A program made the position numbers and the translations under genes. 53,649 bases of DNA, from the NCBI GenBank assembly GCA_000437855.1, contig FR902205.1, positions 6,336 to 59,984 on the forward strand. The letters are read 5' to 3'. This stretch comes from Clostridium sp. CAG:567 (lineage in GTDB: Bacteria; Bacillota; Clostridia; TANB77; CAG-508). Shown here one piece after another: positions 7,396 to 14,259 of the stretch (within the stretch, counting starts at the first letter, position 1; each line of letters begins with the position of its first letter). The notes beneath the pieces are model-generated. The model worked only from the letters and a program-made list of their open reading frames with translations. It was not told the DNA's origin and searched no databases.

Positions 7396-8778
7396 ATGGA
7401 AAATATAAAATTAGACTTGAACCATAGTAATATAAAACAAGAAGAAATAATGATATATGCAAGTAAAGTAACAAAAATACATGAAGAATTACATGAAAAA
7501 TCAAAGGATGAAAATGAATTTTTAGGATGGTTAGATTTACCATCAGACTATGATAAAAAAGAAGTAGAAAAAATAAAAAAATGTGCAAAAAAAATTCAAA
7601 AAGATTCTGAGGTACTAGTTGTAATAGGAATAGGAGGATCATATTTAGGAGCAAGAGCAGTAATTGAATCTCTTACAAATACATTCTATAATTCTTTACC
7701 AAAAGAGCAAAGAAAAACTCCTCAAATATTATATGCAGGAAACAACTTAAATCCTAATTACTTAAATGATTTAATAGAATTAATAGGAAACAGGGACTTA
7801 TCAATAAATGTAATATCAAAATCAGGTACTACGACTGAACCAGCAGTTGCTTTTAGAATTTTTAGAGAATTATTAGAAAATAAATATGGACTTGATGAAG
7901 CAAGAAAAAGAATATATGTTACAACAGATAAGGAAAGAGGAGCTCTAAAACAAATTGCTGATGAAGAAGAATATACAACATTTGTTATTCCTGACAATAT
8001 TGGTGGAAGATATTCAGTATTAACAGCAGTGGGATTATTACCAATTGCAACAGCTGGAATAAACATAGATAAATTATTAGAGGGTGCGAAAATTGCACAA
8101 GGAAAATATTTAGACAAGAATCTAAAATATAATGACTGCTATAAATATGCGGTTGTTAGAAATATTTTATATAAAAATGAAAAAAATATCGAAATATTAG
8201 TAAGCTATGAGCCTAAACTACACTATATTATAGAATGGTGGAAACAATTATATGGAGAGAGCGAAGGAAAAGACTTAAAAGGTATATATCCTACTGGAGC
8301 TGAATTTACAACTGATTTACACTCTTTAGGCCAATACATACAAGAAGGAAGAAGAAATTTATTTGAGACAGTAATTGATATTAAAGAAGCAGATTCAGAT
8401 GTATTTATAAACCAAGATGAAGATAATTTAGATGAGTTGAATTACTTAGTAGGTAAAGGCTTAGACTATGTTAATAAAAAAGCTATGGAAGGAACAATTG
8501 AAGCACATGTGGATGGTGGAGTTCCTAATATAATATTAACAGTAGATAAATTAAATGAATGTACAATAGGACATTTAATATATTTCTTTGAACTTGCATG
8601 TGCAATGTCTGGAAGATTGCTAGAAGTAAATCCATTTAATCAACCTGGGGTAGAAAAATATAAGAAAAACATGTTTAGATTATTAGGAAAACCTGGTTAC
8701 GTTGAAGAGAAAAAGGTTAAAGAAGAGAAAGCTGAAAAGCCAAAAAGAGGCAGAAAAAAGAAAGAACAAAAAATATAA
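7396..8778 (+). CDS. pgi: Glucose-6-phosphate isomerase
   Basis: A 460-residue glycolytic enzyme interconverting glucose 6-phosphate and fructose 6-phosphate. Sugar-isomerase motifs are present: 'VVIGIGGSYLGARAVIE' near residue 75, 'VISKSGTTTEPAVAFR' near 140, 'NIGGRYSVLTAVGLLPIA' near 200 and 'QYIQEGRRNLFET' near 312. The conserved core ends around 'VNPFNQPGVEKYKKNMFRLLGKPGY'. After it comes a Lys/Glu-rich tail of about 25 residues ending 'KPKRGRKKKEQKI', which is not part of the usual enzyme and has an AT-hook-like 'KRGRKKK'. It is monocistronic, followed by a long inverted repeat. Confidence 0.95.
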   Translation: MENIKLDLNHSNIKQEEIMIYASKVTKIHEELHEKSKDENEFLGWLDLPSDYDKKEVEKIKKCAKKIQKDSEVLVVIGIGGSYLGARAVIESLTNTFYNSLPKEQRKTPQILYAGNNLNPNYLNDLIELIGNRDLSINVISKSGTTTEPAVAFRIFRELLENKYGLDEARKRIYVTTDKERGALKQIADEEEYTTFVIPDNIGGRYSVLTAVGLLPIATAGINIDKLLEGAKIAQGKYLDKNLKYNDCYKYAVVRNILYKNEKNIEILVSYEPKLHYIIEWWKQLYGESEGKDLKGIYPTGAEFTTDLHSLGQYIQEGRRNLFETVIDIKEADSDVFINQDEDNLDELNYLVGKGLDYVNKKAMEGTIEAHVDGGVPNIILTVDKLNECTIGHLIYFFELACAMSGRLLEVNPFNQPGVEKYKKNMFRLLGKPGYVEEKKVKEEKAEKPKRGRKKKEQKI

Positions 8779-8792
8779 AAAATTAATAAAAA

Positions 8793-8842
8793 TTTGTTGA
8801 CATAGAATAATAAAGTGTGCTACAATATTCTATGTCAACAAA
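8793..8842 (+). promoter_or_regulatory. 17-bp perfect inverted repeat overlapping the tRNA-Leu promoter
   Basis: TTTGTTGACATAGAATA (8793-8809) and TATTCTATGTCAACAAA (8826-8842) are exact reverse complements with a 16-base loop. A consensus TTGACA (8797-8802) lies in the left arm and TACAAT (8821-8826) follows at an 18-base spacer, ending at the first base of the right arm. The same DNA therefore looks like the tRNA-Leu promoter and a strong hairpin, which may also end pgi transcription or act as an operator. Confidence 0.7.
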
Positions 8843-8848
8843 ACATAA

Positions 8849-8932
8849 GCGGATGTGGCGGAACTGGCAGACGCGCTGGTCTTAGGAACCAGTACCAACG
8901 GTGTGGAGGTTCGAGTCCTCTCATCCGCACCA
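8849..8932 (+). tRNA. tRNA-Leu (anticodon TAG)
   Basis: A complete class II tRNA. The acceptor stem GCGGATG pairs with CATCCGC, the anticodon loop is CTTAGGA (TAG, reads CUA/CUG), there is a short variable arm, the T-loop is TTCGAGT, and CCA is encoded at 8930-8932. IME1 begins immediately after the CCA. Confidence 0.95.
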
Positions 8933-8938
8933 ATGACG

Positions 8939-8996
8939 TATCTGTTCGAACTAACAGATAGATTAAAAATCATTCAAGTAGTTGGATGATTTTTTT
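8939..8996 (+). terminator. Left-end hairpin and terminator of IME1
   Basis: TATCTGTT (8939-8946) pairs with AACAGATA (8953-8960). Then AAAATCATTC (8966-8975) pairs with GGATGATTTT (8984-8993), running into a T tract. The IME2 counterpart keeps both structures. In the second stem a T-A pair has become A-T, a compensatory change. It probably stops tRNA read-through into the element. Confidence 0.7.
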
Positions 8997-9049
8997 CTTT
9001 GCCCAAAAAACATCATCCAATATCCTAAAAAGAAAGGATGGTGCTTGAA

Positions 9050-9322
9050 ATGAAGATAATTAAAGAAGAACTGCGATTTGAGGAAAACTTAAAGAAAAGG
9101 CTAGAATTTATATGTGAATTCTCAAAGGTTACTCCTACTTTTGTTAATGGTAGTATAAGAAAAATTGAGAAGACCAATATCTCTTATATTGAGCCACATA
9201 GAGTGATTGTAAAAGATACCACATTTCTGGTCTTTAATTATTCTAATGATGTTTATATATCCAATCTAGCAAAAAAGATAAAATTATCGGAATTAGAAGA
9301 TTATATAAACAGCATAAAATAG
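9050..9322 (+). CDS. Small conserved IME protein (unrecognised family)
   Basis: The start was placed at the ATG of 'MKIIKEELRFEENL', since this start and its GGATGG ribosome site are conserved in the IME2 copy while the upstream codons are not. The 90-residue product is mixed alpha/beta with 'EFICEFSKVTPTFVNGSIRKI', 'YIEPHRVIVKDTTFLVFNYSNDVYISNL' and 'KIKLSELEDYI'. I do not recognise the family. A near-identical paralogue stands at the same place in IME2, so it is a core element gene. A regulatory or excision-accessory role is a guess from position. Confidence 0.65.
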   Translation: MKIIKEELRFEENLKKRLEFICEFSKVTPTFVNGSIRKIEKTNISYIEPHRVIVKDTTFLVFNYSNDVYISNLAKKIKLSELEDYINSIK

Positions 9323-9329
9323 CTAAAAT

Positions 9330-9357
9330 TTGACATTTCTGAAAATCGTGATATAAT
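9330..9357 (+). promoter_or_regulatory. Conserved promoter of the IME1 recombinase transcript
   Basis: A consensus TTGACA (9330-9335) and TATAAT (9352-9357) with a 16-base spacer. The IME2 copy (33785-33812) keeps both hexamers and most of the spacer. It drives a leader of about 150 nt ahead of the recombinase. Confidence 0.8.
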
Positions 9358-9401
9358 ACTAGCAGTAAATTATTTATGTTTACCTGTTAGGAGTTGATTA
9401 T

Positions 9402-9467
9402 ATGTTTTTGGTTTGTTCCAAGAAAATATATTGTAATATAAACAGATTTAAGAGATGTCAAGGATAA
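9402..9467 (+). CDS. Putative 21-residue leader peptide of the recombinase
   Basis: ATG at 9402 sits 8 bases after a TAGGAG site and opens a 21-codon ORF reading MFLVCSKKIYCNINRFKRCQ plus a final glycine, with TAA at 9465-9467. Its last codons and stop lie inside the left arm of the attenuator hairpin (9451-9461). A ribosome there would cover that arm and prevent the terminator from forming. This is the usual logic of leader-peptide attenuation. The peptide is not clearly conserved in IME2, which has a different short ORF in the same position. Assignment is from sequence only. Confidence 0.45.
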   Translation: MFLVCSKKIYCNINRFKRCQG

Positions 9468-9498
9468 CTTGTGTGTTTTCTTTGATGTCTCTTTTTTG
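9451..9498 (+). terminator. Attenuator hairpin before the IME1 recombinase
   Basis: AGAGATGTCAA (9451-9461) pairs along its full length, with two G-U pairs, with TTGATGTCTCT (9482-9492) and is followed by TTTTTT. It lies between the promoter and the recombinase ribosome site AGGAGG (9501-9506). It is conserved in IME2 with a different loop. Confidence 0.75.
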
Positions 9499-9514
9499 TT
9501 AGGAGGTTTATAAA

Positions 9515-11446
9515 TTGGTTGATGAAAAGAAAAAATGTGGATTGTATATGAGGGTTTCTACAGAAGACCAAGCTCGTGAGGGCTTTAGTCTTCCAGAACA
9601 AAAAGAACGATTAGAAGCTTATTGTAAATTTAAGGGTTATGAAATTGTAGATTACTACGAAGATGCAGGCGTTAGTGCTAAAACAGGTAATTACAGAGCA
9701 GAATTTGAAAGGTTAAAAGACGATATAAAATCTAAAAAAATAAATACTATTATCTCTCTTAAATTAGATAGATTTACAAGAAGTATTTATGACTGGGAAG
9801 AACTTATAACTTTTTTAGATGAAAATGAAGCCTATATAGATTGTGTTAATGATGATATAAATACTACTACAGCAAATGGTAAGATGATTTCAAGACTTTT
9901 GGTAAGTGTAAGCCAGAATGAAATTGAAAGAACTAGTGAGAGAACAAAAATAGGTTTAGCTGGTGCAATAAAGCAAGGTCATATTCCCCATATTGCTCCA
10001 TTAGGTTATAAACATGAAAATAAAACTCTTGTAATAGATTATTCTACCAAAGACATTGTTGTTAGAATATTTGAATTGTATTTTAATGGTTATTCTTATC
10101 AAAAAATAAGTACGTTATTCAACGAAGAAAAAGTATTAGGTAAAGATAATTGGAGAGATTCAACAATACAGAATATTTTGCAAAATGAAATATATAAAGG
10201 CGATTTTGTTCATGGAAAGAGAACTAAATCTCCTACTTATTATGAAAATGTTGTAGAGCCTATTATCTCTAAAGAAATGTGGGAAGATTGTCAAGTCCAA
10301 AAAAAGAAAAATTCAAGAAGTTATCAAAGAACATTAACTTACTTATATTTACAAAAAATAAAATGTCCTAAATGTAATCGTATTTTAGGTGGTAAAGCAA
10401 CTACAAAGAAAAATGGAAAGCCTTACTTCTATTACTATTGTAACGATTGCAAAATAACCATTAAAGAAAATGCCATAAATGAATACTTTAATCAATTTAT
10501 AAATGAATTAGTAGAATATGATTCTGTTGTAAATCAATTCTTTTTGCCGATGATAAGACAAAGATTTGATGAGCCTAAAGAAAAGCTACAAAAAGAAATT
10601 GATGAACAAAATGCAAAACTTGAACGAATTAGAAAGGCTTATATCAATGGAGCTTTTGATTTAGATGTATATACTAGTGAAACTGCTGTTATAGAAAAAG
10701 CCATAAATAATCTCAAAGAAGAATTAGAAGCTACTGATTGTGTAGAAGAATTAAGATTTACTCCCAAAGATATTTTATTAAAACGAGATATTGATTTTCT
10801 TAATAAGATGATTATGAATAAGCAATATAAAGAAAGAACAAAAACATGGAAAGATTATACTCGTGAAGAACAAGCTGAACTTATAATGAAGTATGTTGAT
10901 GAAATAAAACTAACTCTTATAGGAAGTGAAGTAATTGTAAAGGAGATTAATTTTAGAGACTCTATTTGTAAACCATGTCAAGAATTATATGATAAAGGTT
11001 ATATTGATACAACAAAACCTATGTTATTAGGAAATGTACTAGGAAGTGTCAGATTTAGCAACTATTTACCAGAAGAAGAATTTGGAGAAATAATAATGAG
11101 ATTACAACAATACTATGATGTTCATTATACAGAGGCGATATATTATCTACAAGAGCAAGTATTTTATTTTAATTTCGTTGAAGATAATAGTGCTATTGTT
11201 AGAGTATTCCCATTAGAAGATTATTACAAATTAGATCCAGATAATAAAATGGAAGAATATCGATTTGGAATAATTTATATTAATGGTGATGATTATGATG
11301 ACTTTGAAATTACAGAAGCAGATAATATCGAGCCATACTTTAATGCAATACCAGACGACAATGAAACAACAATTAAATTTGAAAATGGTGAACGCAGTGA
11401 AATTGTTGTGAAGCCAGTAAAATTCTCCGAAGAAGACACTAAATAA
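9515..11446 (+). CDS. Large serine recombinase, TnpX-like
   Basis: A 643-residue site-specific recombinase, the likely integrase/excisionase of IME1. The resolvase catalytic domain is at about residues 8-150, with the nucleophile serine in 'YMRVSTEDQ' (Ser15), 'SLKLDRFTRS' and 'SQNEIERTSERTKIGL'. A recombinase domain follows at about 165-270 ('GYSYQKISTLFNEE', 'IYKGDFVHGKRTK'), then a zinc ribbon at about 288-318 (CPKC and CNDC) and a coiled coil at about 345-410. The long acidic C-terminus is shared with the IME2 copy. The start is TTG, preceded by AGGAGG at 8 bases. Expression looks controlled by the leader attenuator. The family is certain; the direct link to Tn4451 TnpX is by family and gene order. 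Confidence 0.9.
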   Translation: MVDEKKKCGLYMRVSTEDQAREGFSLPEQKERLEAYCKFKGYEIVDYYEDAGVSAKTGNYRAEFERLKDDIKSKKINTIISLKLDRFTRSIYDWEELITFLDENEAYIDCVNDDINTTTANGKMISRLLVSVSQNEIERTSERTKIGLAGAIKQGHIPHIAPLGYKHENKTLVIDYSTKDIVVRIFELYFNGYSYQKISTLFNEEKVLGKDNWRDSTIQNILQNEIYKGDFVHGKRTKSPTYYENVVEPIISKEMWEDCQVQKKKNSRSYQRTLTYLYLQKIKCPKCNRILGGKATTKKNGKPYFYYYCNDCKITIKENAINEYFNQFINELVEYDSVVNQFFLPMIRQRFDEPKEKLQKEIDEQNAKLERIRKAYINGAFDLDVYTSETAVIEKAINNLKEELEATDCVEELRFTPKDILLKRDIDFLNKMIMNKQYKERTKTWKDYTREEQAELIMKYVDEIKLTLIGSEVIVKEINFRDSICKPCQELYDKGYIDTTKPMLLGNVLGSVRFSNYLPEEEFGEIIMRLQQYYDVHYTEAIYYLQEQVFYFNFVEDNSAIVRVFPLEDYYKLDPDNKMEEYRFGIIYINGDDYDDFEITEADNIEPYFNAIPDDNETTIKFENGERSEIVVKPVKFSEEDTK

Positions 11447-11690
11447 TTGTTGCAACTTTTACTTTAGTTATGGGCTATGTTGCAACAATCAAATTAACGT
11501 GGCACGTTTTGTTTTTACGGAGTAAAAATGAAAGTGGCGATAGTTAATTTGAATAAATTTTATTCCATTGGGAGAAAATTTATTGCCTCGTAGAGCTCCC
11601 GAGTTTTGATAGTATGTCAAAACTCATAGGGGGTTAGGACTTATGACAGAGTCAAAGTCCTATGCTTCGAAGCAAGTTCTAAAGGAGGAA
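11446..11690 (+). other. Conserved multi-hairpin block between recombinase and relaxase (candidate oriT or structured leader)
   Basis: Serial inverted repeats: ATTGTTGCAAC/GTTGCAACAAT (11446-11456, 11479-11489); CAAATTAAC/GTTAATTTG (11490-11498, 11543-11551) enclosing TTTTTAC/GTAAAAA (11512-11518, 11522-11528); AATAAATTTT/AAAATTTATT (11552-11561, 11575-11584); GAGTTTTGAT/GTCAAAACTC (11601-11610, 11616-11625); AGGACTT.TGAC/GTCA.AAGTCCT (11636-11661). Nearly the whole block is conserved in IME2 (35911-36150), including a compensatory T-A to A-T change in the fourth hairpin. Position just before a MobV gene suggests an origin of transfer; an RNA leader is the alternative. Confidence 0.75.
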
Positions 11691-11694
11691 AAAG

Positions 11695-13113
11695 ATGGAG
11701 CAAGAATTAGCATATTCTTTTCACTTAGGTAGTGATAAGAACAAAAGTAAAGTAGCTAAAAAAACAGCAAAAGGAAATGTATCTGGTACAACTTCTCTAT
11801 CAAATAATGCTATACAAAATGCAAATGATTTATCTAGAGCAAACAAACACAACTTGCGAGATTATGATAATCAAAGAGAATTGATTACAACAATATATGG
11901 AACTAACGATATTGTTGAAGATGTTAAGCAGGTATATTTAGATGAATTTGAAGAAGCTCGTATTGAGTTTAATAATAAGCAGACTAGAAATGATAGAAAA
12001 ATTAATAATTATTTTGAAAAGGCATGTACATTACAGAACGATATTGCTTGTGAAATTATAATAGAACTTGGAGATATGGATTTTTGGCAAGACAAAGATG
12101 ATGAGTATAGATTCAAAATGATTGATGTATATAATGAGCAAATACAAGACTTAGATAAAATAGTACCAAACTTTAAGGTAGCTAATGCAACAATTCATTT
12201 TGATGAAACCTCTCCCCACATGCATGTTATTGGTGTACCAGTAATTGATAATTGTAAAAAAGGTATGAAAAAACAAGTTGGTAAATCAAAAGTGTTTACC
12301 AAAGAGTCATTAACAGCTATTCAAGATAAAATGAGAAATGCCTGTATCAAGTCTTATAACAAGTTTTATGGTGTTGATAGTAGGCTAAAAGCTAAACAAA
12401 AAGGCAGAAATCAAGACATCAATGTAAAAGAAATGGATAATTACAGAGAAATAAAGAAAAGACTTGAACAGCAAAAGCAAAAACTTGAAAATGCTAATAA
12501 ACGAACTAAAAAGCTAGATAATTCAAGTAAAGGTATAATTGAGTTGTTAGATAACTTAAAGCCTATGCCCTTTAATAAAAATAATAGCCAAATTTCAAAC
12601 GAGAATATAGAAAATATCAAAGATTATATTAAAGACGTAACAGATGTCACTCAGACAGTTAGAAGTGTAAATGACTTAAATATGTCGATTAAAGATTTTG
12701 AACATGCTACTTCTAAAATAGAAAGTGAAAACTATTCACTTAAAGAGCAAATAGGAATTAAAGATAAAGAGATTAATGAATTAAAGGATGAATTATCTGT
12801 TAAAGATAAAGCAATTATCAAATTAAGTAGTGCTTTAGAAACAGCTAAAACGGAATTAAGTAAATTTAAGGGGTTTTGGAAATCACTTATTAAAAGATTT
12901 CAAATGAAAATATTTGATGAAAAATATTATGATATTCCAGAAGATAAACGAAGCTATACTCTTGTGGCAGAAGATTTAGAAAAAAGTGGAATATTTGATA
13001 ATAACGATTCAGATATAGTTCATAATCCTACAAGAAAAGTATTAACCAATGATGAATTAGCTGAAATACAAGCTAAAAAAGGAAAAAAGAAAAACGATTA
13101 TAACCTAAACTAA
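11695..13113 (+). CDS. MobV-family relaxase (Mob/Pre, TnpZ-like)
   Basis: A 472-residue relaxase that should nick the element's transfer origin and pilot the strand during mobilization by a helper conjugative system. The N-terminal 'KHNLRDYDNQ' (about 51-60) and the metal-binding motif 'IHFDETSPHMHVIGVP' (about 167-182) fit the MobV HxDE...PHxH signature. The C-terminal half (about 250-400) is a long Lys/Glu-rich coiled coil, as usual in Mob/Pre proteins. An AAAGGAGG site precedes the ATG. The IME2 copy is rearranged, so this is the functional copy in the window. Confidence 0.88.
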   Translation: MEQELAYSFHLGSDKNKSKVAKKTAKGNVSGTTSLSNNAIQNANDLSRANKHNLRDYDNQRELITTIYGTNDIVEDVKQVYLDEFEEARIEFNNKQTRNDRKINNYFEKACTLQNDIACEIIIELGDMDFWQDKDDEYRFKMIDVYNEQIQDLDKIVPNFKVANATIHFDETSPHMHVIGVPVIDNCKKGMKKQVGKSKVFTKESLTAIQDKMRNACIKSYNKFYGVDSRLKAKQKGRNQDINVKEMDNYREIKKRLEQQKQKLENANKRTKKLDNSSKGIIELLDNLKPMPFNKNNSQISNENIENIKDYIKDVTDVTQTVRSVNDLNMSIKDFEHATSKIESENYSLKEQIGIKDKEINELKDELSVKDKAIIKLSSALETAKTELSKFKGFWKSLIKRFQMKIFDEKYYDIPEDKRSYTLVAEDLEKSGIFDNNDSDIVHNPTRKVLTNDELAEIQAKKGKKKNDYNLN

Positions 13114-13129
13114 AGGAGGTATTTAATAT

Positions 13130-13435
13130 ATGTCAAATCAAGATAAAATATATTTTAGCAAACAAGAATACAATAAATTAATGCAAATAATAAATGATAA
13201 TCTAAAGTGCAAAAATGATGATATTAGATACAGAGCTACAAGATTAAAAGAAAAATTTGATAATTATGTTTTTTTGTATGAAAAAGAAACTAATGGAGAA
13301 TTAGAAGAAGGTGTAATATATCTTGCTTATACAAATGAATTAAAATGGCTTGTACAAGAATGTATGTATCTAGTAAGGAAGAAAGCTAAAAAAGATTATT
13401 ATGAAGAATTAAGCTTAAAATCAAAAAAGGAGTGA
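13130..13435 (+). CDS. Small hypothetical IME1 protein
   Basis: A 101-residue, highly charged, mainly helical product (MSNQDKIYFSKQEYNKLMQI..., 'RYRATRLKEKFDNYVFLYE', ending in a Lys-rich tail). An AAAGGAGG site lies just ahead, 16 bases after the relaxase stop, and tnpV starts 7 bases after its own stop, so it is co-transcribed with the transfer genes. No signal peptide or membrane segment is visible. I do not recognise the family. No intact counterpart is visible in IME2. Confidence 0.6.
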   Translation: MSNQDKIYFSKQEYNKLMQIINDNLKCKNDDIRYRATRLKEKFDNYVFLYEKETNGELEEGVIYLAYTNELKWLVQECMYLVRKKAKKDYYEELSLKSKKE

Positions 13436-13442
13436 AATAATT

Positions 13443-13832
13443 ATGAATAATGAATTACCAAAAACAAAGATAGATGAAAAAACTGGAATTGAATATCATT
13501 TAGAGGGAGATTATTATATTCCCAATCTTACAATGCCAAAACAAGAAAAGATAACTCTTAATAAATATGGCAGAATGAGATTAAATTACCTAAAAGAGCA
13601 TAAAAAAGCTGACTATTCAATAATGCTTTTATATGGTACACTAAACACTCATCTAAAAGAGATTCAAGAACAAGCTACATCAAGAGTTGAACAAATTATT
13701 AAACAACTAAAAGATAATAGTGATTTAACCGAAGAAATGAAAAATACAGATATGCTTTATTGGGTTGGAACTATGAATGCTATTAAAAATCAAGCTGAAG
13801 AAATAGTTTTTAATGAATTAATATATGTGTAG
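13443..13832 (+). CDS. tnpV: TnpV family transposon-encoded protein
   Basis: A 129-residue protein matching the TnpV family of Tn4451/Tn4453-type elements. The opening 'IDEKTGIEYHLEGDYYIPNL', the middle 'GRMRLNYLKEHKKADY' and the end 'MNAIKNQAEEIVFNELIYV' follow the family pattern. Its biochemical role is not known to me, but it is a reliable marker of this element class. It is translationally close to its neighbours (7 and 12 bases), so it belongs to the relaxase operon. Confidence 0.8.
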   Translation: MNNELPKTKIDEKTGIEYHLEGDYYIPNLTMPKQEKITLNKYGRMRLNYLKEHKKADYSIMLLYGTLNTHLKEIQEQATSRVEQIIKQLKDNSDLTEEMKNTDMLYWVGTMNAIKNQAEEIVFNELIYV

Positions 13833-13844
13833 GAGATGGTGCAA

Positions 13845-14126
13845 ATGAAGAATTTAAGAGAAGTAAAAGATGATTTATTAAAAGAGTGGTTAGAATTTCG
13901 AGAAGAAACAGCATTTTGTGAGATGACTCCTCAAGATAAGAAATATTGTATCTATTTTGAAGAAATTGCAGAGAGAATACTAAAAAATGTCCCTGAACAG
14001 AATAAAAAATATGTTCAAAAACAACTTGATCAACTTGAAAAAAACTTTATGAATTACCTATATTACTGGAATGAGAAATATTATAGAAATGGTTTTGTGG
14101 ATGTGATTGAGTTGTTAGAAATATAA
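13845..14126 (+). CDS. Small hypothetical IME1 protein, last gene of the operon
   Basis: The start was placed at the second ATG (13845), because the AGGAG site at 13831-13835 touches the first ATG at 13836 but lies 9 bases from this one. The 93-residue product (MKNLREVKDDLLKEWLEFREE..., 'CEMTPQDKKYCIYFEEIAERIL') looks helical and soluble, with an aromatic C-terminal half ('NYLYYWNEKYYRNGF'). I do not recognise it. A terminator follows. Confidence 0.6.
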   Translation: MKNLREVKDDLLKEWLEFREETAFCEMTPQDKKYCIYFEEIAERILKNVPEQNKKYVQKQLDQLEKNFMNYLYYWNEKYYRNGFVDVIELLEI

Positions 14127-14133
14127 ATTACAG

Positions 14134-14170
14134 GATGTAGAGAATTAAGTGTGTTCCCTACATCTTATTT
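14134..14170 (+). terminator. Terminator at the end of the IME1 operon
   Basis: GATGTAG (14134-14140) pairs with CTACATC (14158-14164), extended inward by GAA/TTC, followed by a T-rich stretch. Confidence 0.65.
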
Positions 14171-14194
14171 TATCTTCAAATATTGGCTTTTTTA

Positions 14195-14223
14195 TTGTAA
14201 AAATCGACTAAAATTGATATAAT
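14195..14223 (+). promoter_or_regulatory. Promoter of the ABC-F gene
   Basis: TTGTAA (14195-14200), 17-base spacer, TATAAT (14218-14223), about 37 bases before the start. A GGGAGGA ribosome site follows. Confidence 0.55.
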
Positions 14224-14259
14224 AGGTGCGAGATAAATAGTAATTTGTAGGGAGGAACA

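Larger units (their letters stand above)
8935..14170 (+). mobile_element. IME1: Tn4451-like mobilizable element inserted 3' of tRNA-Leu
   Basis: The unit holds, in order, a small conserved gene, a large serine recombinase (TnpX-like), a structured intergenic block, a MobV relaxase (TnpZ-like), a small gene, tnpV and another small gene. The order and families recall Tn4451/Tn4453, whose TnpX joins ends at a GA dinucleotide. The left end reads CCA-AT-GA-CGTATCTGTTCGAACT, and the same GA-CGTATCTGTTCGAACT follows the CCA of tRNA-Thr at IME2. The left boundary at the GA (8935-8936) is an inference from that comparison. The right boundary is not resolved; I set it at the terminator after the last small gene, and the ABC-F gene could still be cargo. 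Confidence 0.7.
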
